Positions 27,318 to 35,245 of a stretch of DNA of 64,000 nucleotides are shown here, piece by piece; the first letter of the stretch is position 1; every line of letters begins with the position of its first letter. Below the pieces are notes generated by a model that was not told the DNA's origin, ran no database searches, and worked only from the letters and a program-made list of their open reading frames with translations. The translations under genes were made by a program, and so were the position numbers. The stretch spans positions 1 to 64,000 of the forward strand of contig NZ_JANQLX010000016.1 of the NCBI RefSeq assembly GCF_028280385.1, in the 5' to 3' direction. Origin of the DNA: Allomuricauda sp. (GTDB lineage Bacteria > Bacteroidota > Bacteroidia > Flavobacteriales > Flavobacteriaceae).

Positions 27318-27869
27318 TTAGTTTAGAAAGGAGTCAACAGTTTCGTTCAGTTCATCATACGTAAAACCGTGGCCAAAAAACTGCCATTTGTCCTTATTAT
27401 ATATAATGGTAGCGGGAATAGCCCCGTCCCAATCCTTATCTATTTTGGGAATCCAGGTGTTTTGGTCCGGGTCGTCCAGGATGACCACGTCCGATTTGAT
27501 TCCTTTTTTTTCCACATAGGGTTCCAATCTGGATTTCCACATGGAGGGCATATCCAAACTGACCAAAATCACTTCTACCCCATCATCCTTACGTTCCTCA
27601 TTTACCTGTTCAAAAAATGGCATTTCCTCCAAACAGGGCTTGCACCATGTGGCCCAAAAATTGACCACATAGGTTTTTCCATCCTCCTTGTGCAGCAAAG
27701 GCTCCAACCCTTCAAAATCATAAATGGGAAATTTTACCTTTTCCGATGTTTCTAAAGGCGTTTCTGCCAAAACCGTATCTGTATTTGCTGTAGATGGTTC
27801 TTTTTTCTTGTTGTTCCCGCAGGAAACCATAAAGAGAAAAAGGCAAGACAAAAGTAATAAGTACTTCAT
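27318..27869 (-). CDS. TlpA-like thioredoxin lipoprotein
   Basis: 183 residues from the ATG at 27869; the frame extends six codons upstream. The signal ends in the lipobox MVSC (Cys17), so it should be a periplasm-facing lipoprotein. A TlpA/ResA-type thioredoxin domain carries FWATWCKPC (Cys76 and Cys79) and the cis-Pro region GAIPATIIYN. It probably reduces disulfides in the periplasm. It is the first gene of the pair with the redoxin and is divergent from the marR gene at 28003. Confidence 0.9.
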   Translation of the reverse strand: MKYLLLLSCLFLFMVSCGNNKKKEPSTANTDTVLAETPLETSEKVKFPIYDFEGLEPLLHKEDGKTYVVNFWATWCKPCLEEMPFFEQVNEERKDDGVEVILVSLDMPSMWKSRLEPYVEKKGIKSDVVILDDPDQNTWIPKIDKDWDGAIPATIIYNKDKWQFFGHGFTYDELNETVDSFLN

Positions 27870-27972
27870 TTGATGGGATTTACGCAATTAAAATTAACCA
27901 AAGGCGCTACCACCTACTGATTTTTAACAAATTTTTATCTGTTAAAAGTAGCGGATAGAAGTCAATTAAATA

Positions 27973-27989
27973 TACATTTGTATATACAA
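27973..27989 (+). promoter_or_regulatory. -7 box and palindromic operator of the marR operon
   Basis: TACATTTG (27973-27980) matches the -7 consensus. It overlaps a perfect 12-bp palindrome TTGTATATACAA (27978-27989) that covers the expected transcription start. This is the position expected for autoregulation by the MarR protein encoded next. Confidence 0.65.
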
Positions 27990-28002
27990 TTGTTGTAGTT
28001 AC

Positions 28003-28449
28003 ATGAATGTTGAGGAAATTATAAAGACCAATAAGAAACTTCGCCAAACACAGCGAACCATGATTCATTTTGCCTTGGTCAGCAATAAAGTCAGGGAACA
28101 GTTTTCCACGGCACTAAAGCCCTTTGATATTTCAGAGCAACAGTTTAATGTGCTTCGCATTTTGCGCGGACAAAAGGGCAAGCCCGCCAACCTATCCACC
28201 ATTAATGAACGTATGGTGACCAAAATGAGCAACACCACCCGTTTGGTGGACAAACTTATTCTTAAAGGTTATGTAGAACGATGGGTGTGCCCGGACAACA
28301 GACGCAAAGTAGAAATCATGATCACAAAAAAAGGCAGTTCGGAGCTGGAAAAAATTGACCGTGCCGTGGCCGATACCGAAAATACTATCCTTAAAAATTT
28401 TACACCAAAGGAGCTGGAACAGCTCAACAATCTCTTAGATAAATTTTGA
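28003..28449 (+). CDS. MarR family transcriptional regulator
   Basis: 148 residues with the MarR winged-helix layout: dimerisation helix at the N-terminus, DNA-recognition region (LSTINERMVTKMSNTTRLVDKLILKGYVER), and the wing DNRRKVEIMITKKG with the conserved DxRxxxI pattern. A palindrome at its promoter suggests autoregulation. Its stop codon is 1 bp from the nitroreductase start (TGATATG), so it probably controls the oxidoreductase and YceI genes. Confidence 0.93.
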   Translation: MNVEEIIKTNKKLRQTQRTMIHFALVSNKVREQFSTALKPFDISEQQFNVLRILRGQKGKPANLSTINERMVTKMSNTTRLVDKLILKGYVERWVCPDNRRKVEIMITKKGSSELEKIDRAVADTENTILKNFTPKELEQLNNLLDKF

Positions 28450-28450
28450 T

Positions 28451-29083
28451 ATGAACAGTATACTTGAAAATAGAACATGGCGCTATGCCACCAAAAAGTT
28501 CGACAGTACCAAAAAGGTGTCCAATGAAGATTTGGAGCTACTTTTGGAAGCTACCCGCTTAAGCGCCTCCTCCTACGGATTGCAACCCTACCATGTATTT
28601 GTGATCACCGATCCAGAGATCCGGGAACAGTTAAAGCCTGTTTCCTGGGGGCAATCGCAAATAACGGACGCTTCGCATTTACTTGTGTTTGCCAACGTAA
28701 CCGATTTTGGGGAAGAGCTGTTGGACGGTTATGTAAAAAATGTGAGCGATACCAGAAATATCCCAGAGGAAAACCTAAAGGGCTATGGGGATTTTATGAA
28801 ATCCAAACTATTGGACCTTTCAGTTGATGCTAAAAGTAGCTGGACCATGAAACAGGTTTATATTGCCCTTGGCAACTTGATGCAGGCCGCTGCCGAACTA
28901 AAAATTGATACCTGCCCCATGGAAGGCTTTGAGGCCGAAGCGTATAATAAGATATTGGGGCTGGATGAAAAAGACTTAAATGCCTCGGTGGTACTGCCCA
29001 TTGGCTATCGCTCAGAGGAAGATGAGACCCAACACTACGCCAAGGTCCGAAAGTCAAAAGAAGAATTATTTACCTATTTATAA
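28451..29083 (+). CDS. Nitroreductase-family NAD(P)H oxidoreductase
   Basis: 210 residues, homodimeric FMN nitroreductase type. It has the N-terminal RYATKKFD FMN-phosphate motif, the LEATRLSASSYGLQPYHVFV segment, and the QVYIALGNLMQAAAELKIDTCPMEGF region near FMN. It likely reduces quinones, nitroaromatics or flavins with NAD(P)H. The gene is translationally coupled to marR; regulation by redox or electrophile stress is inferred from context. Confidence 0.93.
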   Translation: MNSILENRTWRYATKKFDSTKKVSNEDLELLLEATRLSASSYGLQPYHVFVITDPEIREQLKPVSWGQSQITDASHLLVFANVTDFGEELLDGYVKNVSDTRNIPEENLKGYGDFMKSKLLDLSVDAKSSWTMKQVYIALGNLMQAAAELKIDTCPMEGFEAEAYNKILGLDEKDLNASVVLPIGYRSEEDETQHYAKVRKSKEELFTYL

Positions 29084-29120
29084 ATCCTAATTTTTAAAAT
29101 TAAAACGTAAAAACACAATC

Positions 29121-29693
29121 ATGAAAAAAACAATTTTAAGCTTGGCACTTACCACGGTTTTTGGACTTACCGCTTTTGCCAACCCCATTGATGGTGAAAA
29201 AAAGGAAGTTAAGACCGATCAGAGCAAAATCGTTTGGAAAGCCTACAAGGTAGGTGGTTCCCACACCGGTACCATAGCATTGCAGTCAGGTTCCCTTGAA
29301 TTTGATAGCGAAACACTGGTTGGCGGTGAATTTGTTGTGGACATGACCACTATCACCAACACCGATATGACCGGGGAATACAAAGGCAAATTGGAGGGGC
29401 ACCTGAAATCTGATGATTTCTTCAGTACCTCCGCCAACCCAACCGCAAAGTTGGTATTCACCAAAGTGGAACAAAATGAGGGCAATATATATGACGTTAC
29501 AGGAGACTTGACCATTAAGGGGATTACCAAATCCATTCGCTTTGATTTATCCATTGATGGTAATAAAGCCACCGCAAGATTGAAAGTTGATCGTACAAAA
29601 TTCGACATAACCTATAAGTCTGGGATCATTGGTACCGCAAAGGACAAGTTGATCTATGACGAATTTGATTTAGTGGTTGATTTGCAGATGTAG
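29121..29693 (+). CDS. YceI family lipocalin-like protein
   Basis: 190 residues with a signal peptide (residues 1-20, ending AFA). The YceI beta-barrel pattern follows: WKAYKVGGSHTGTIALQSGSLEF, VDMTTITNTDM, FSTSANPTAKLVFTKV, DLTIKGITKSIRF. YceI proteins bind long isoprenoid or lipid-like molecules in the periplasm. It ends the marR-nitroreductase operon, just before a terminator; co-occurrence of these three genes is common in Flavobacteriia. Confidence 0.93.
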   Translation: MKKTILSLALTTVFGLTAFANPIDGEKKEVKTDQSKIVWKAYKVGGSHTGTIALQSGSLEFDSETLVGGEFVVDMTTITNTDMTGEYKGKLEGHLKSDDFFSTSANPTAKLVFTKVEQNEGNIYDVTGDLTIKGITKSIRFDLSIDGNKATARLKVDRTKFDITYKSGIIGTAKDKLIYDEFDLVVDLQM

Positions 29694-29714
29694 TCAATGC
29701 TAGTTTAGTGTTTG

Positions 29715-29750
29715 AAAATCCCGTTCGAGTTTGTCTTGGGCGGGATTTTT
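29715..29750 (+). terminator. Terminator of the marR-nitroreductase-yceI operon
   Basis: A 9-bp stem AAAATCCCG/CGGGATTTT (29715-29723 with 29741-29749), 17-nt loop, followed by TATTTT. It lies 22 bp after the yceI stop. Confidence 0.85.
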
Positions 29751-29767
29751 ATTTTCACAAAACATTA

Positions 29768-29798
29768 TTTGGAAGTTACGATTTCCTTTCTATCTTTG
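29768..29798 (+). promoter_or_regulatory. trp operon promoter
   Basis: TTTG (29768-29771), a 19-bp spacer and TATCTTTG (29791-29798) match the Bacteroidota consensus exactly. The box ends 5 bp before the trp leader ATG, so the transcript should begin at or very near that ATG. Confidence 0.88.
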
Positions 29799-29803
29799 AT
29801 GCA

Positions 29804-29860
29804 ATGAATTTGAGAATAGTAAATACTTGGTGGTGGATAAACTTACGACGAACATCGTGA
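29804..29860 (+). CDS. trpL: trp operon leader peptide
   Basis: An 18-residue ORF, MNLRIVNTWWWINLRRTS, with three consecutive Trp codons (29828-29836). It lies between a consensus promoter and an intrinsic terminator, 5' of trpE. Stalling at the Trp codons when charged tRNA-Trp is scarce would favour antitermination. The 5' region after the -7 box is only 5 bp, so the mRNA is probably leaderless at this ORF. Too short for normal gene calls, but the Trp cluster and context make it convincing. Confidence 0.9.
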   Translation: MNLRIVNTWWWINLRRTS

Positions 29861-29919
29861 GCTAGTCCCCATTATAATCATATAGAGGCTTGTCATCACG
29901 ACAGGCCTTTTTCTTTTTA
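29845..29919 (+). promoter_or_regulatory. trp attenuator (terminator with competing antiterminator)
   Basis: The terminator stem pairs 29886-29894 with 29900-29908 (one G-U) around a 5-nt loop and is followed by TTTTCTTTTT. Competing pairings fit classic attenuation: 29845-29848 with 29855-29858 (pause-type hairpin at the end of trpL), and TCGTGA 29855-29860 (overlapping the trpL stop) with TCACGA 29896-29901, which would break the terminator. The short antiterminator pairing is my inference. Confidence 0.8.
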
Positions 29920-29932
29920 TGAAGTTTTTAAT

Positions 29933-29957
29933 TTTCATTTCCGCGAAGGCGGAAATC
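29933..29957. repeat. Left inverted repeat of the GIY-YIG cassette
   Basis: A 25-nt sequence, exact reverse complement of 30283-30307. It contains an internal hairpin ATTTCCGC-GAAG-GCGGAAAT, so each end is itself a palindrome. Confidence 0.92.
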
Positions 29958-29984
29958 AAAATGTAAAGCTCGGCAAATGTAAAA

Positions 29985-30269
29985 ATGAATTTTTATGTCT
30001 ATATCATTTCAAATAAAAGGAACGGGACCATTTATATTGGTTACACCAATGATTTGAAAAAAAGAATGAAACAGCATAAATGTGGAACAGGAAGCAAATT
30101 TGCAAAACGGTATAAATTGGACAAGTTGGTTTACTACGAAAAGTTCAAATTTCCGATGCCAGCCATCAAAAGGGAAAAGCAACTGAAAAAGTGGAACCGA
30201 CAATGGAAAATAAATTTGATAAATGATTTCAATCCAAAATGGGAAGATTTAACATGGTTCTTCAAATAA
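29985..30269 (+). CDS. GIY-YIG nuclease family protein (cassette between trp attenuator and trpE)
   Basis: 94 residues with the GIY-YIG core: FYVYIISNKRNGTIYIGYTNDL (the Y-Y-I and Y-I-G strands), a following Arg in KKRMKQHK, and a conserved Glu further on (IKREKQLKKW). It is a stand-alone short type, like YhbQ/UPF0213 proteins; the enzymatic role of these is poorly known. It is enclosed by 25-bp perfect inverted repeats and separates the trp attenuator from trpE by about 400 bp, which suggests arrival as a small mobile unit. It would be transcribed from the trp promoter. Confidence 0.93.
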   Translation: MNFYVYIISNKRNGTIYIGYTNDLKKRMKQHKCGTGSKFAKRYKLDKLVYYEKFKFPMPAIKREKQLKKWNRQWKINLINDFNPKWEDLTWFFK

Positions 30270-30282
30270 GTAACAACGATAG

Positions 30283-30307
30283 GATTTCCGCCTTCGCGGA
30301 AATGAAA
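30283..30307. repeat. Right inverted repeat of the GIY-YIG cassette
   Basis: Exact reverse complement of 29933-29957, ending 17 bp before the trpE ATG. Internal hairpin ATTTCCGC-CTTC-GCGGAAAT. The CTTC loop recurs in the REP-like hairpin at 17241-17256. Confidence 0.92.
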
Positions 30308-30324
30308 GAAAATTATTTTCGCTC

Positions 30325-31722
30325 ATGAAATATTCGCTCAAAACATCATACAAACAGATTCTGGCAGATACCATCACCCCTGTGAGTGTCTATTTAAAGA
30401 TCAGGGACAAATTTCCCAACAGTATCCTCTTGGAAAGTAGTGATTACCACGCCAATGACAATAGCTTTTCCTACATCTGTTGCAACCCCATTGCCTACAT
30501 AAAGGTTGAGGACGAAACCATTATCCAGCGCTTTCCAGATGGCTCCAAGCAGGAAGACCCTATCGGCCCGGATACGGATGTCACCGAGGTAATCCACAAT
30601 TTTGGCAACCATTTTTCAGTGGCCTCCAACAACTTCAAGTTTATTAACAATGGCCTTTTTGGGTATATGTCCTACGATGCCGTACGGTATTTTGAGGACA
30701 TTGAGATCTCTTCCAAGGAAAATTCCGTCCAAATTCCGGACATCTTTTATGCGGTGTACCAGAATATCATCGCCATCAACCATTTTAAGAACGAGGCTTA
30801 TCTGTTTGCACATTGTTACAACACGGAAAGTAACGTGGATGAAATTGCGCAGTTGTTCAATGTGAGGAACTTTGCCTCCTATAATTTTTCAAAGGAAGGA
30901 AAGCCGGTTTCCAACCTAAAAGACGAGGAATATATGGAACATGTGGCCCTGGCCAAAAAACATTGCCAACGGGGCGATGTGTTCCAGTTGGTGCTTTCAC
31001 GGCGGTTCTCACAAAGCTTTAAAGGAGACGAATTCAATGTGTACCGTGCACTGCGTTCCATCAACCCTTCCCCCTATCTGTTCTATTTCGATTACGGTGA
31101 CTTTAAGATTTTTGGAAGCTCTCCGGAAGCCCAGTTGATCGTAAAGGACGGTAAAGCTGAAATACATCCCATTGCAGGTACCTATAAAAGAACCGGAAAC
31201 GACGAAAAAGATGCCGAACTGGCCAAAAAGTTGGCGCAGGACGATAAGGAAAATAGCGAGCATGTCATGCTGGTGGACCTAGCCCGTAATGACCTGAGTA
31301 GAAATGGGAACACTGTCAATGTGGAAACCTATCGGGAAGTCCAGTATTTCTCCCATGTCATCCATTTGGTTTCCAAGGTAACCGGCGTAAAAAAACAGGC
31401 AAGTCCAACTATGAAGGTTGTGGCCGATACCTTCCCAGCGGGAACTTTGAGCGGGGCACCTAAACATATGGCCATGCAGCTTATTGAAAAATACGAAAAA
31501 ACAAGTCGGGCCTATTATGGAGGTGCCATCGGTTTTATGGATTTCCAAGGAAATTTCAACCACGCCATCATGATCAGGACCTTCTTGAGCAAAAACCATC
31601 AGCTGCACTATCAAGCGGGAGCAGGATTGGTGGCAGCTTCCGATCCGGCAGCAGAACTTCAAGAAACATATAACAAACTAGGTGCCTTGACCAAGGCCCT
31701 GGAAATTGCAGAAACGATCTAA
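30325..31722 (+). CDS. trpE: Anthranilate synthase component I
   Basis: 465 residues. Chorismate-binding enzyme that makes anthranilate with ammonia from TrpG. The feedback-site motif LLES lies at residues 35-38, as in Trp-sensitive enzymes. Catalytic core segments include FQLVLSRRFSQSF, FGSSPEAQLIV, HPIAGTYKRTG, HVMLVDLARNDLSR and the C-terminal GAGLVAASDPAAELQET. The LLES motif points to TrpE rather than PabB. trpG starts 1 bp after its stop. Confidence 0.97.
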   Translation: MKYSLKTSYKQILADTITPVSVYLKIRDKFPNSILLESSDYHANDNSFSYICCNPIAYIKVEDETIIQRFPDGSKQEDPIGPDTDVTEVIHNFGNHFSVASNNFKFINNGLFGYMSYDAVRYFEDIEISSKENSVQIPDIFYAVYQNIIAINHFKNEAYLFAHCYNTESNVDEIAQLFNVRNFASYNFSKEGKPVSNLKDEEYMEHVALAKKHCQRGDVFQLVLSRRFSQSFKGDEFNVYRALRSINPSPYLFYFDYGDFKIFGSSPEAQLIVKDGKAEIHPIAGTYKRTGNDEKDAELAKKLAQDDKENSEHVMLVDLARNDLSRNGNTVNVETYREVQYFSHVIHLVSKVTGVKKQASPTMKVVADTFPAGTLSGAPKHMAMQLIEKYEKTSRAYYGGAIGFMDFQGNFNHAIMIRTFLSKNHQLHYQAGAGLVAASDPAAELQETYNKLGALTKALEIAETI

Positions 31723-31723
31723 A

Positions 31724-32290
31724 ATGGGCAGAAAGATTTTAATGATAGACAACTACGATAGCTTCACCTATAATCTGGTGCACTATTTGGAGGACTTGGA
31801 TTGCGATGTAACCGTAAAACGCAATGATCAACTCGTTCTTGAAGACGTTGAGCCCTTTGATGAAATCGTGCTTTCCCCCGGCCCTGGCATTCCCGATGAA
31901 GCCGGATTGCTTAAGGAAATTATAAGGACCTATGCCCCCACAAAACGTATTTTGGGGGTCTGTCTGGGTCAACAGGCCATTGGGGAGGTATTTGGAGGAA
32001 CCTTGGTCAACTTGGACCAAGTGTACCACGGCATTGCCACCACTATCAACGTGACCAATCCGGGAATCTTATTCCAAGGGATGCCCGAACAAATTCAAGT
32101 TGGTCGCTATCATTCTTGGGTGGTACATCCGGATTTGCCTGAAGAGTTGGAAGTGACCTCGGTTGATGAAAATGGACAAATCATGTCGCTGCGCCATAAA
32201 ACCTATGATGTGACCGCCGTGCAGTTTCATCCAGAATCGGTTTTAACCCCGGAAGGAAAACAAATGTTGAAGAATTGGCTCAACGGTTAG
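31724..32290 (+). CDS. trpG: Anthranilate synthase component II (glutamine amidotransferase)
   Basis: 188 residues from the ATG at 31724, just after the trpE stop; a TTG at 31706 inside trpE is rejected. Class I glutamine amidotransferase: MIDNYDSFTYNL, SPGPGIPDEAG, catalytic Cys80 in LGVCLGQQAIGE, and the His/Glu pair in QFHPES. It supplies ammonia to TrpE. Confidence 0.97.
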   Translation: MGRKILMIDNYDSFTYNLVHYLEDLDCDVTVKRNDQLVLEDVEPFDEIVLSPGPGIPDEAGLLKEIIRTYAPTKRILGVCLGQQAIGEVFGGTLVNLDQVYHGIATTINVTNPGILFQGMPEQIQVGRYHSWVVHPDLPEELEVTSVDENGQIMSLRHKTYDVTAVQFHPESVLTPEGKQMLKNWLNG

Positions 32291-32331
32291 TTAAATGGAA
32301 TTCCCCAAGAAGGGAACAATAAAATAAAAAT

Positions 32332-33324
32332 ATGAAGGAAACTTTAAATCGGTTGATCAACCACGAAATTCTGGCCAAGGAAGACGCCAAGCAGATTTTG
32401 GTGAACATCGCCAAGGGGGATTACAATACTTCCCAGATTGCGGCATTTTTGACGGTGTACATGATGCGAAGCATCACCATTGAGGAATTGGAAGGTTTTC
32501 GGGATGCCCTTTTGGAACTTTGTGTGGCCGTAGACCTATCGGAATACAACCCTATTGACCTATGTGGAACAGGTGGTGATGGTAAGGATACTTTTAATAT
32601 CTCTACCTTGGCTTCCTTTGTTACCGCCGGAGCTGGCATTAAGGTAACCAAACATGGCAACTATGGGGTTTCTTCCAAATGTGGCAGCAGTAACGTCATG
32701 GAATTTTTGGGAATCAAATTCAGTAATGAAGCTGATTTTCTTAAAAAATCCATTGATGAAGCCGGGATTTGTGTTTTGCATGCCCCCCTGTTCCACCCGG
32801 CCATGAAAAATGTGGCGCCCATTAGAAGGGAATTGGCCGTAAAGACCTTTTTCAATATGTTGGGGCCCATGGTGAATCCTGCCTTTCCCAAAAATCAGAT
32901 GGTGGGCGTGTTTAATTTGGAACTGGCCAGGATGTACGGCTACCTCTACCAGAATACCGATAAAAATTTTACCGTGCTCCATGCACTCGATGGCTATGAT
33001 GAGATATCGTTGACCGGGGCCACCAAAACTATTTCCAACGAATCTGAAGGCATATTGGCCCCCGTGGATTTTGGTGTTGAAAAGATTGCACAAGAAGACA
33101 TTGTTGGCGGGGAAGATGTGGCGGAGTCTGCCCAAATTTTCCTGAACATCCTTAATGGAAAAGGATCAGAAGCCCAAAATAATGTGGTTTGTGCCAATGC
33201 CGGGGTTGCTATTGCCACAGTGGAGCAAATTAGCCCAAGGGAAGGCTTTGAAAAAGCAAGGGAAGCCCTTCTAAATGGCGCGGGATTGAAGACCTTAAAG
33301 AAACTACAGGAATTGAGCAACTAG
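32332..33324 (+). CDS. trpD: Anthranilate phosphoribosyltransferase
   Basis: 330 residues. Transfers phosphoribose from PRPP to anthranilate. The PRPP/Mg region CGTGGDGKDTFNIST and the anthranilate-site KHGNYGVSSKCGSSNVME are plain, as is FFNMLGPMVNP. It is not fused to trpG, unlike in some Proteobacteria. Its stop codon overlaps a GTG start of the next gene. Confidence 0.97.
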   Translation: MKETLNRLINHEILAKEDAKQILVNIAKGDYNTSQIAAFLTVYMMRSITIEELEGFRDALLELCVAVDLSEYNPIDLCGTGGDGKDTFNISTLASFVTAGAGIKVTKHGNYGVSSKCGSSNVMEFLGIKFSNEADFLKKSIDEAGICVLHAPLFHPAMKNVAPIRRELAVKTFFNMLGPMVNPAFPKNQMVGVFNLELARMYGYLYQNTDKNFTVLHALDGYDEISLTGATKTISNESEGILAPVDFGVEKIAQEDIVGGEDVAESAQIFLNILNGKGSEAQNNVVCANAGVAIATVEQISPREGFEKAREALLNGAGLKTLKKLQELSN

Positions 33325-33764
33325 TGGAGAAAAATCGAAATAACCGGAATATGGTCTTAAAGTCAATATTCGAAAAAAGAATGTTTTGGCTGATTTTGCT
33401 GGTGCATATAATTGGTTATTTCTTAAATGAACACTTTGTTATCGGCATAAACAAAACCGTTAACTGGCAATACGATTTAGGCACCTCCATTACCATATGG
33501 ATTGCATTCGCAATTTTCTTTTCTTGGATTGGTTTTTTGATTGGGTATGGCCTGCTTGCCCTGCTAAAACTAAAATCCGATTACAAACTGTCCATCATCC
33601 ATTTCTTTCTTTTTGGCTATATGGAATTACTTGGGATGAGATTGCAAAGTCTTGCTTTGATCACGTTTATTGTCGGATTGATTTCCATCATTGTTTTTGT
33701 GGTGAATATGGTTGTGTCAACAAAACACAAAGTTAGTACCGGAACCTCAGCATCAAACGGCTGA
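33324..33764 (+). CDS. Small membrane protein inside the trp operon, unknown function
   Basis: 146 residues from a GTG that overlaps the trpD stop, or 137 from the ATG at 33351. Four predicted membrane helices at about residues 20-38, 50-75, 92-110 and 114-135, with basic ends. No recognised family motif. It lies in line between trpD and trpC with 23 bp before trpC, so it is probably co-transcribed, but a link to tryptophan is only positional. Codon choice looks somewhat more AT-rich than its neighbours, which could mean later insertion. Confidence 0.75.
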   Translation: MEKNRNNRNMVLKSIFEKRMFWLILLVHIIGYFLNEHFVIGINKTVNWQYDLGTSITIWIAFAIFFSWIGFLIGYGLLALLKLKSDYKLSIIHFFLFGYMELLGMRLQSLALITFIVGLISIIVFVVNMVVSTKHKVSTGTSASNG

Positions 33765-33787
33765 CTTGGGACATAAGGAATTAAAAG

Positions 33788-34573
33788 ATGAACATACTAG
33801 ATAAAATTGTAGCGGATAAACGAAAGGAAGTGGATTTGAGAAAATCCATAATTCCCACGGCCCAGCTGGAACAGACTTCGCTTTTTGCAAGAAACTGCCC
33901 TTCCTTGGCCTTCGCATTAAGGCATAGCGATACAGGAATCATTGCCGAGCACAAACGCCGTTCACCATCCAAATCCGTAATCAATCAAGGGTTGAATGTC
34001 CAGGATGTGGCCATGGGCTATGAAAAAGCCGGTGTAAGTGGCATGTCGGTTTTAACCGATGGTAAATATTTTGGTGGTTCCTTGGACGATTTGATCCTGG
34101 CCCGTACCTCCGCCAATATTCCCATTTTAAGAAAGGAGTTCATCATTGATGAATACCAAATCCTGGAGGCCAAGGCCCATGGTGCAGATGTGATATTGTT
34201 GATTGCGGCCATTCTTACCCGGGATGAAATCAAAACACTATCGGAGACAGCCAAAAGTCTAGGTCTGGATGTGCTCTTGGAAGTCCACAACGAAGAGGAG
34301 CTACAAAAATCCATAATGCCCAGTTTGGATATGCTGGGGGTTAACAACCGGAACCTAAAAACCTTTGAAGTGCGCCTTGATACTAGCAAAACACTGGCCG
34401 AACAGATTCCAAATGAGTTTGTAAAAGTCTCGGAAAGTGGCATAAGTTCCATTGACGCCATCAAGGAATTACAGCCCTATGGCTATGAGGGTTTCTTGAT
34501 TGGGGAAAATTTCATGAAAACCGACGATCCAGGGAAGCATGCCAAGGATTTTATTGATCAATTAAAAGCATAG
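33788..34573 (+). CDS. trpC: Indole-3-glycerol phosphate synthase
   Basis: 261 residues, a TIM barrel closing the indole ring. Diagnostic segments are FALRHSDTGIIAEHKRRSPSKS (catalytic Lys), SVLTDGKYFGGSLDDL, LRKEFIIDEYQILEAKAHGADVILLI, and GVNNRNLKTFEV. It is not fused to TrpF here; trpF follows 6 bp later. Confidence 0.97.
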   Translation: MNILDKIVADKRKEVDLRKSIIPTAQLEQTSLFARNCPSLAFALRHSDTGIIAEHKRRSPSKSVINQGLNVQDVAMGYEKAGVSGMSVLTDGKYFGGSLDDLILARTSANIPILRKEFIIDEYQILEAKAHGADVILLIAAILTRDEIKTLSETAKSLGLDVLLEVHNEEELQKSIMPSLDMLGVNNRNLKTFEVRLDTSKTLAEQIPNEFVKVSESGISSIDAIKELQPYGYEGFLIGENFMKTDDPGKHAKDFIDQLKA

Positions 34574-34579
34574 GAACCG

Positions 34580-35245
34580 ATGAAGCTTAAGGTCTGTGGC
34601 ATGAAATTTAATCCTGGGGAGGTAGCACGGTTATCCCCCGATTATTTGGGCTTTATTTTCTGGGAACCATCAGCCCGCTTTTTTGACGGAAATATGCCGG
34701 AACTTCCAAAAGAAATTAAAAAAGTTGGGGTTTTTGTGGATGCGCCGTTGAATGAGGTCATCGACAAAATTAACACCTATGCCCTGGATGCCGTTCAGCT
34801 CCATGGGAAGGAAAGTCCGGAATACTGCGAAGCACTCCGTAGTTCCCAATTTGTTTTGGAATCCCATGATGGCCATCCCAAACAGGTTCAGGTTGATGTC
34901 ATTAAGGTTTTTTCCATAAAGGATTCTTTTGATTTTACGGTATTGGGACCTTACGAGAATGTATGCGATTATTTTCTATTCGATACCAAGGGAAAACTAC
35001 CTGGCGGAAACGGCTATGGGTTTGATTGGACCCTCCTTAAGGAATACCCTTCCACCAAACCGTATTTTTTAAGTGGGGGGATTGGATTGGAGTCGGCTTC
35101 AAAACTCCAAGCTTTTTTGGATAGTCCCGCCTCAAGGCACTGTAAGGTCATCGATGTCAACAGTAGGTTTGAAATTGAGCCAGGACTAAAAGATGTTGAC
35201 CAACTAAATGAGTTTAAAAAATTTCTAACACAGGATACCATATGA
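34580..35245 (+). CDS. trpF: Phosphoribosylanthranilate isomerase
   Basis: 221 residues, a TIM barrel. KVCGMKF at the N-terminus carries the expected catalytic Cys; [25 protein letters not shown] and the phosphate-binding [11 protein letters not shown] are also visible. It catalyses the Amadori rearrangement before TrpC. Its TGA overlaps the trpB ATG by 4 nt (ATGA), a coupled pair. Confidence 0.96.
   Translation: MKLKVCGMKFNPGEVARLSPDYLGFIFWEPSARFFDGNMPELPKEIKKVGVFVDAPLNEVIDKINTYALDAVQLHGKESPEYCEALRSSQFVLESHDGHPKQVQVDVIKVFSIKDSFDFTVLGPYENVCDYFLFDTKGKLPGGNGYGFDWTLLKEYPSTKPYFLSGGIGLESASKLQAFLDSPASRHCKVIDVNSRFEIEPGLKDVDQLNEFKKFLTQDTI

Noticed and set aside
29985..30269. GIY-YIG gene as a homing endonuclease in an intron
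   Set aside because: It does not interrupt a gene, and no group I or II intron structure is seen; it lies in an untranslated leader and is bounded by palindromes.
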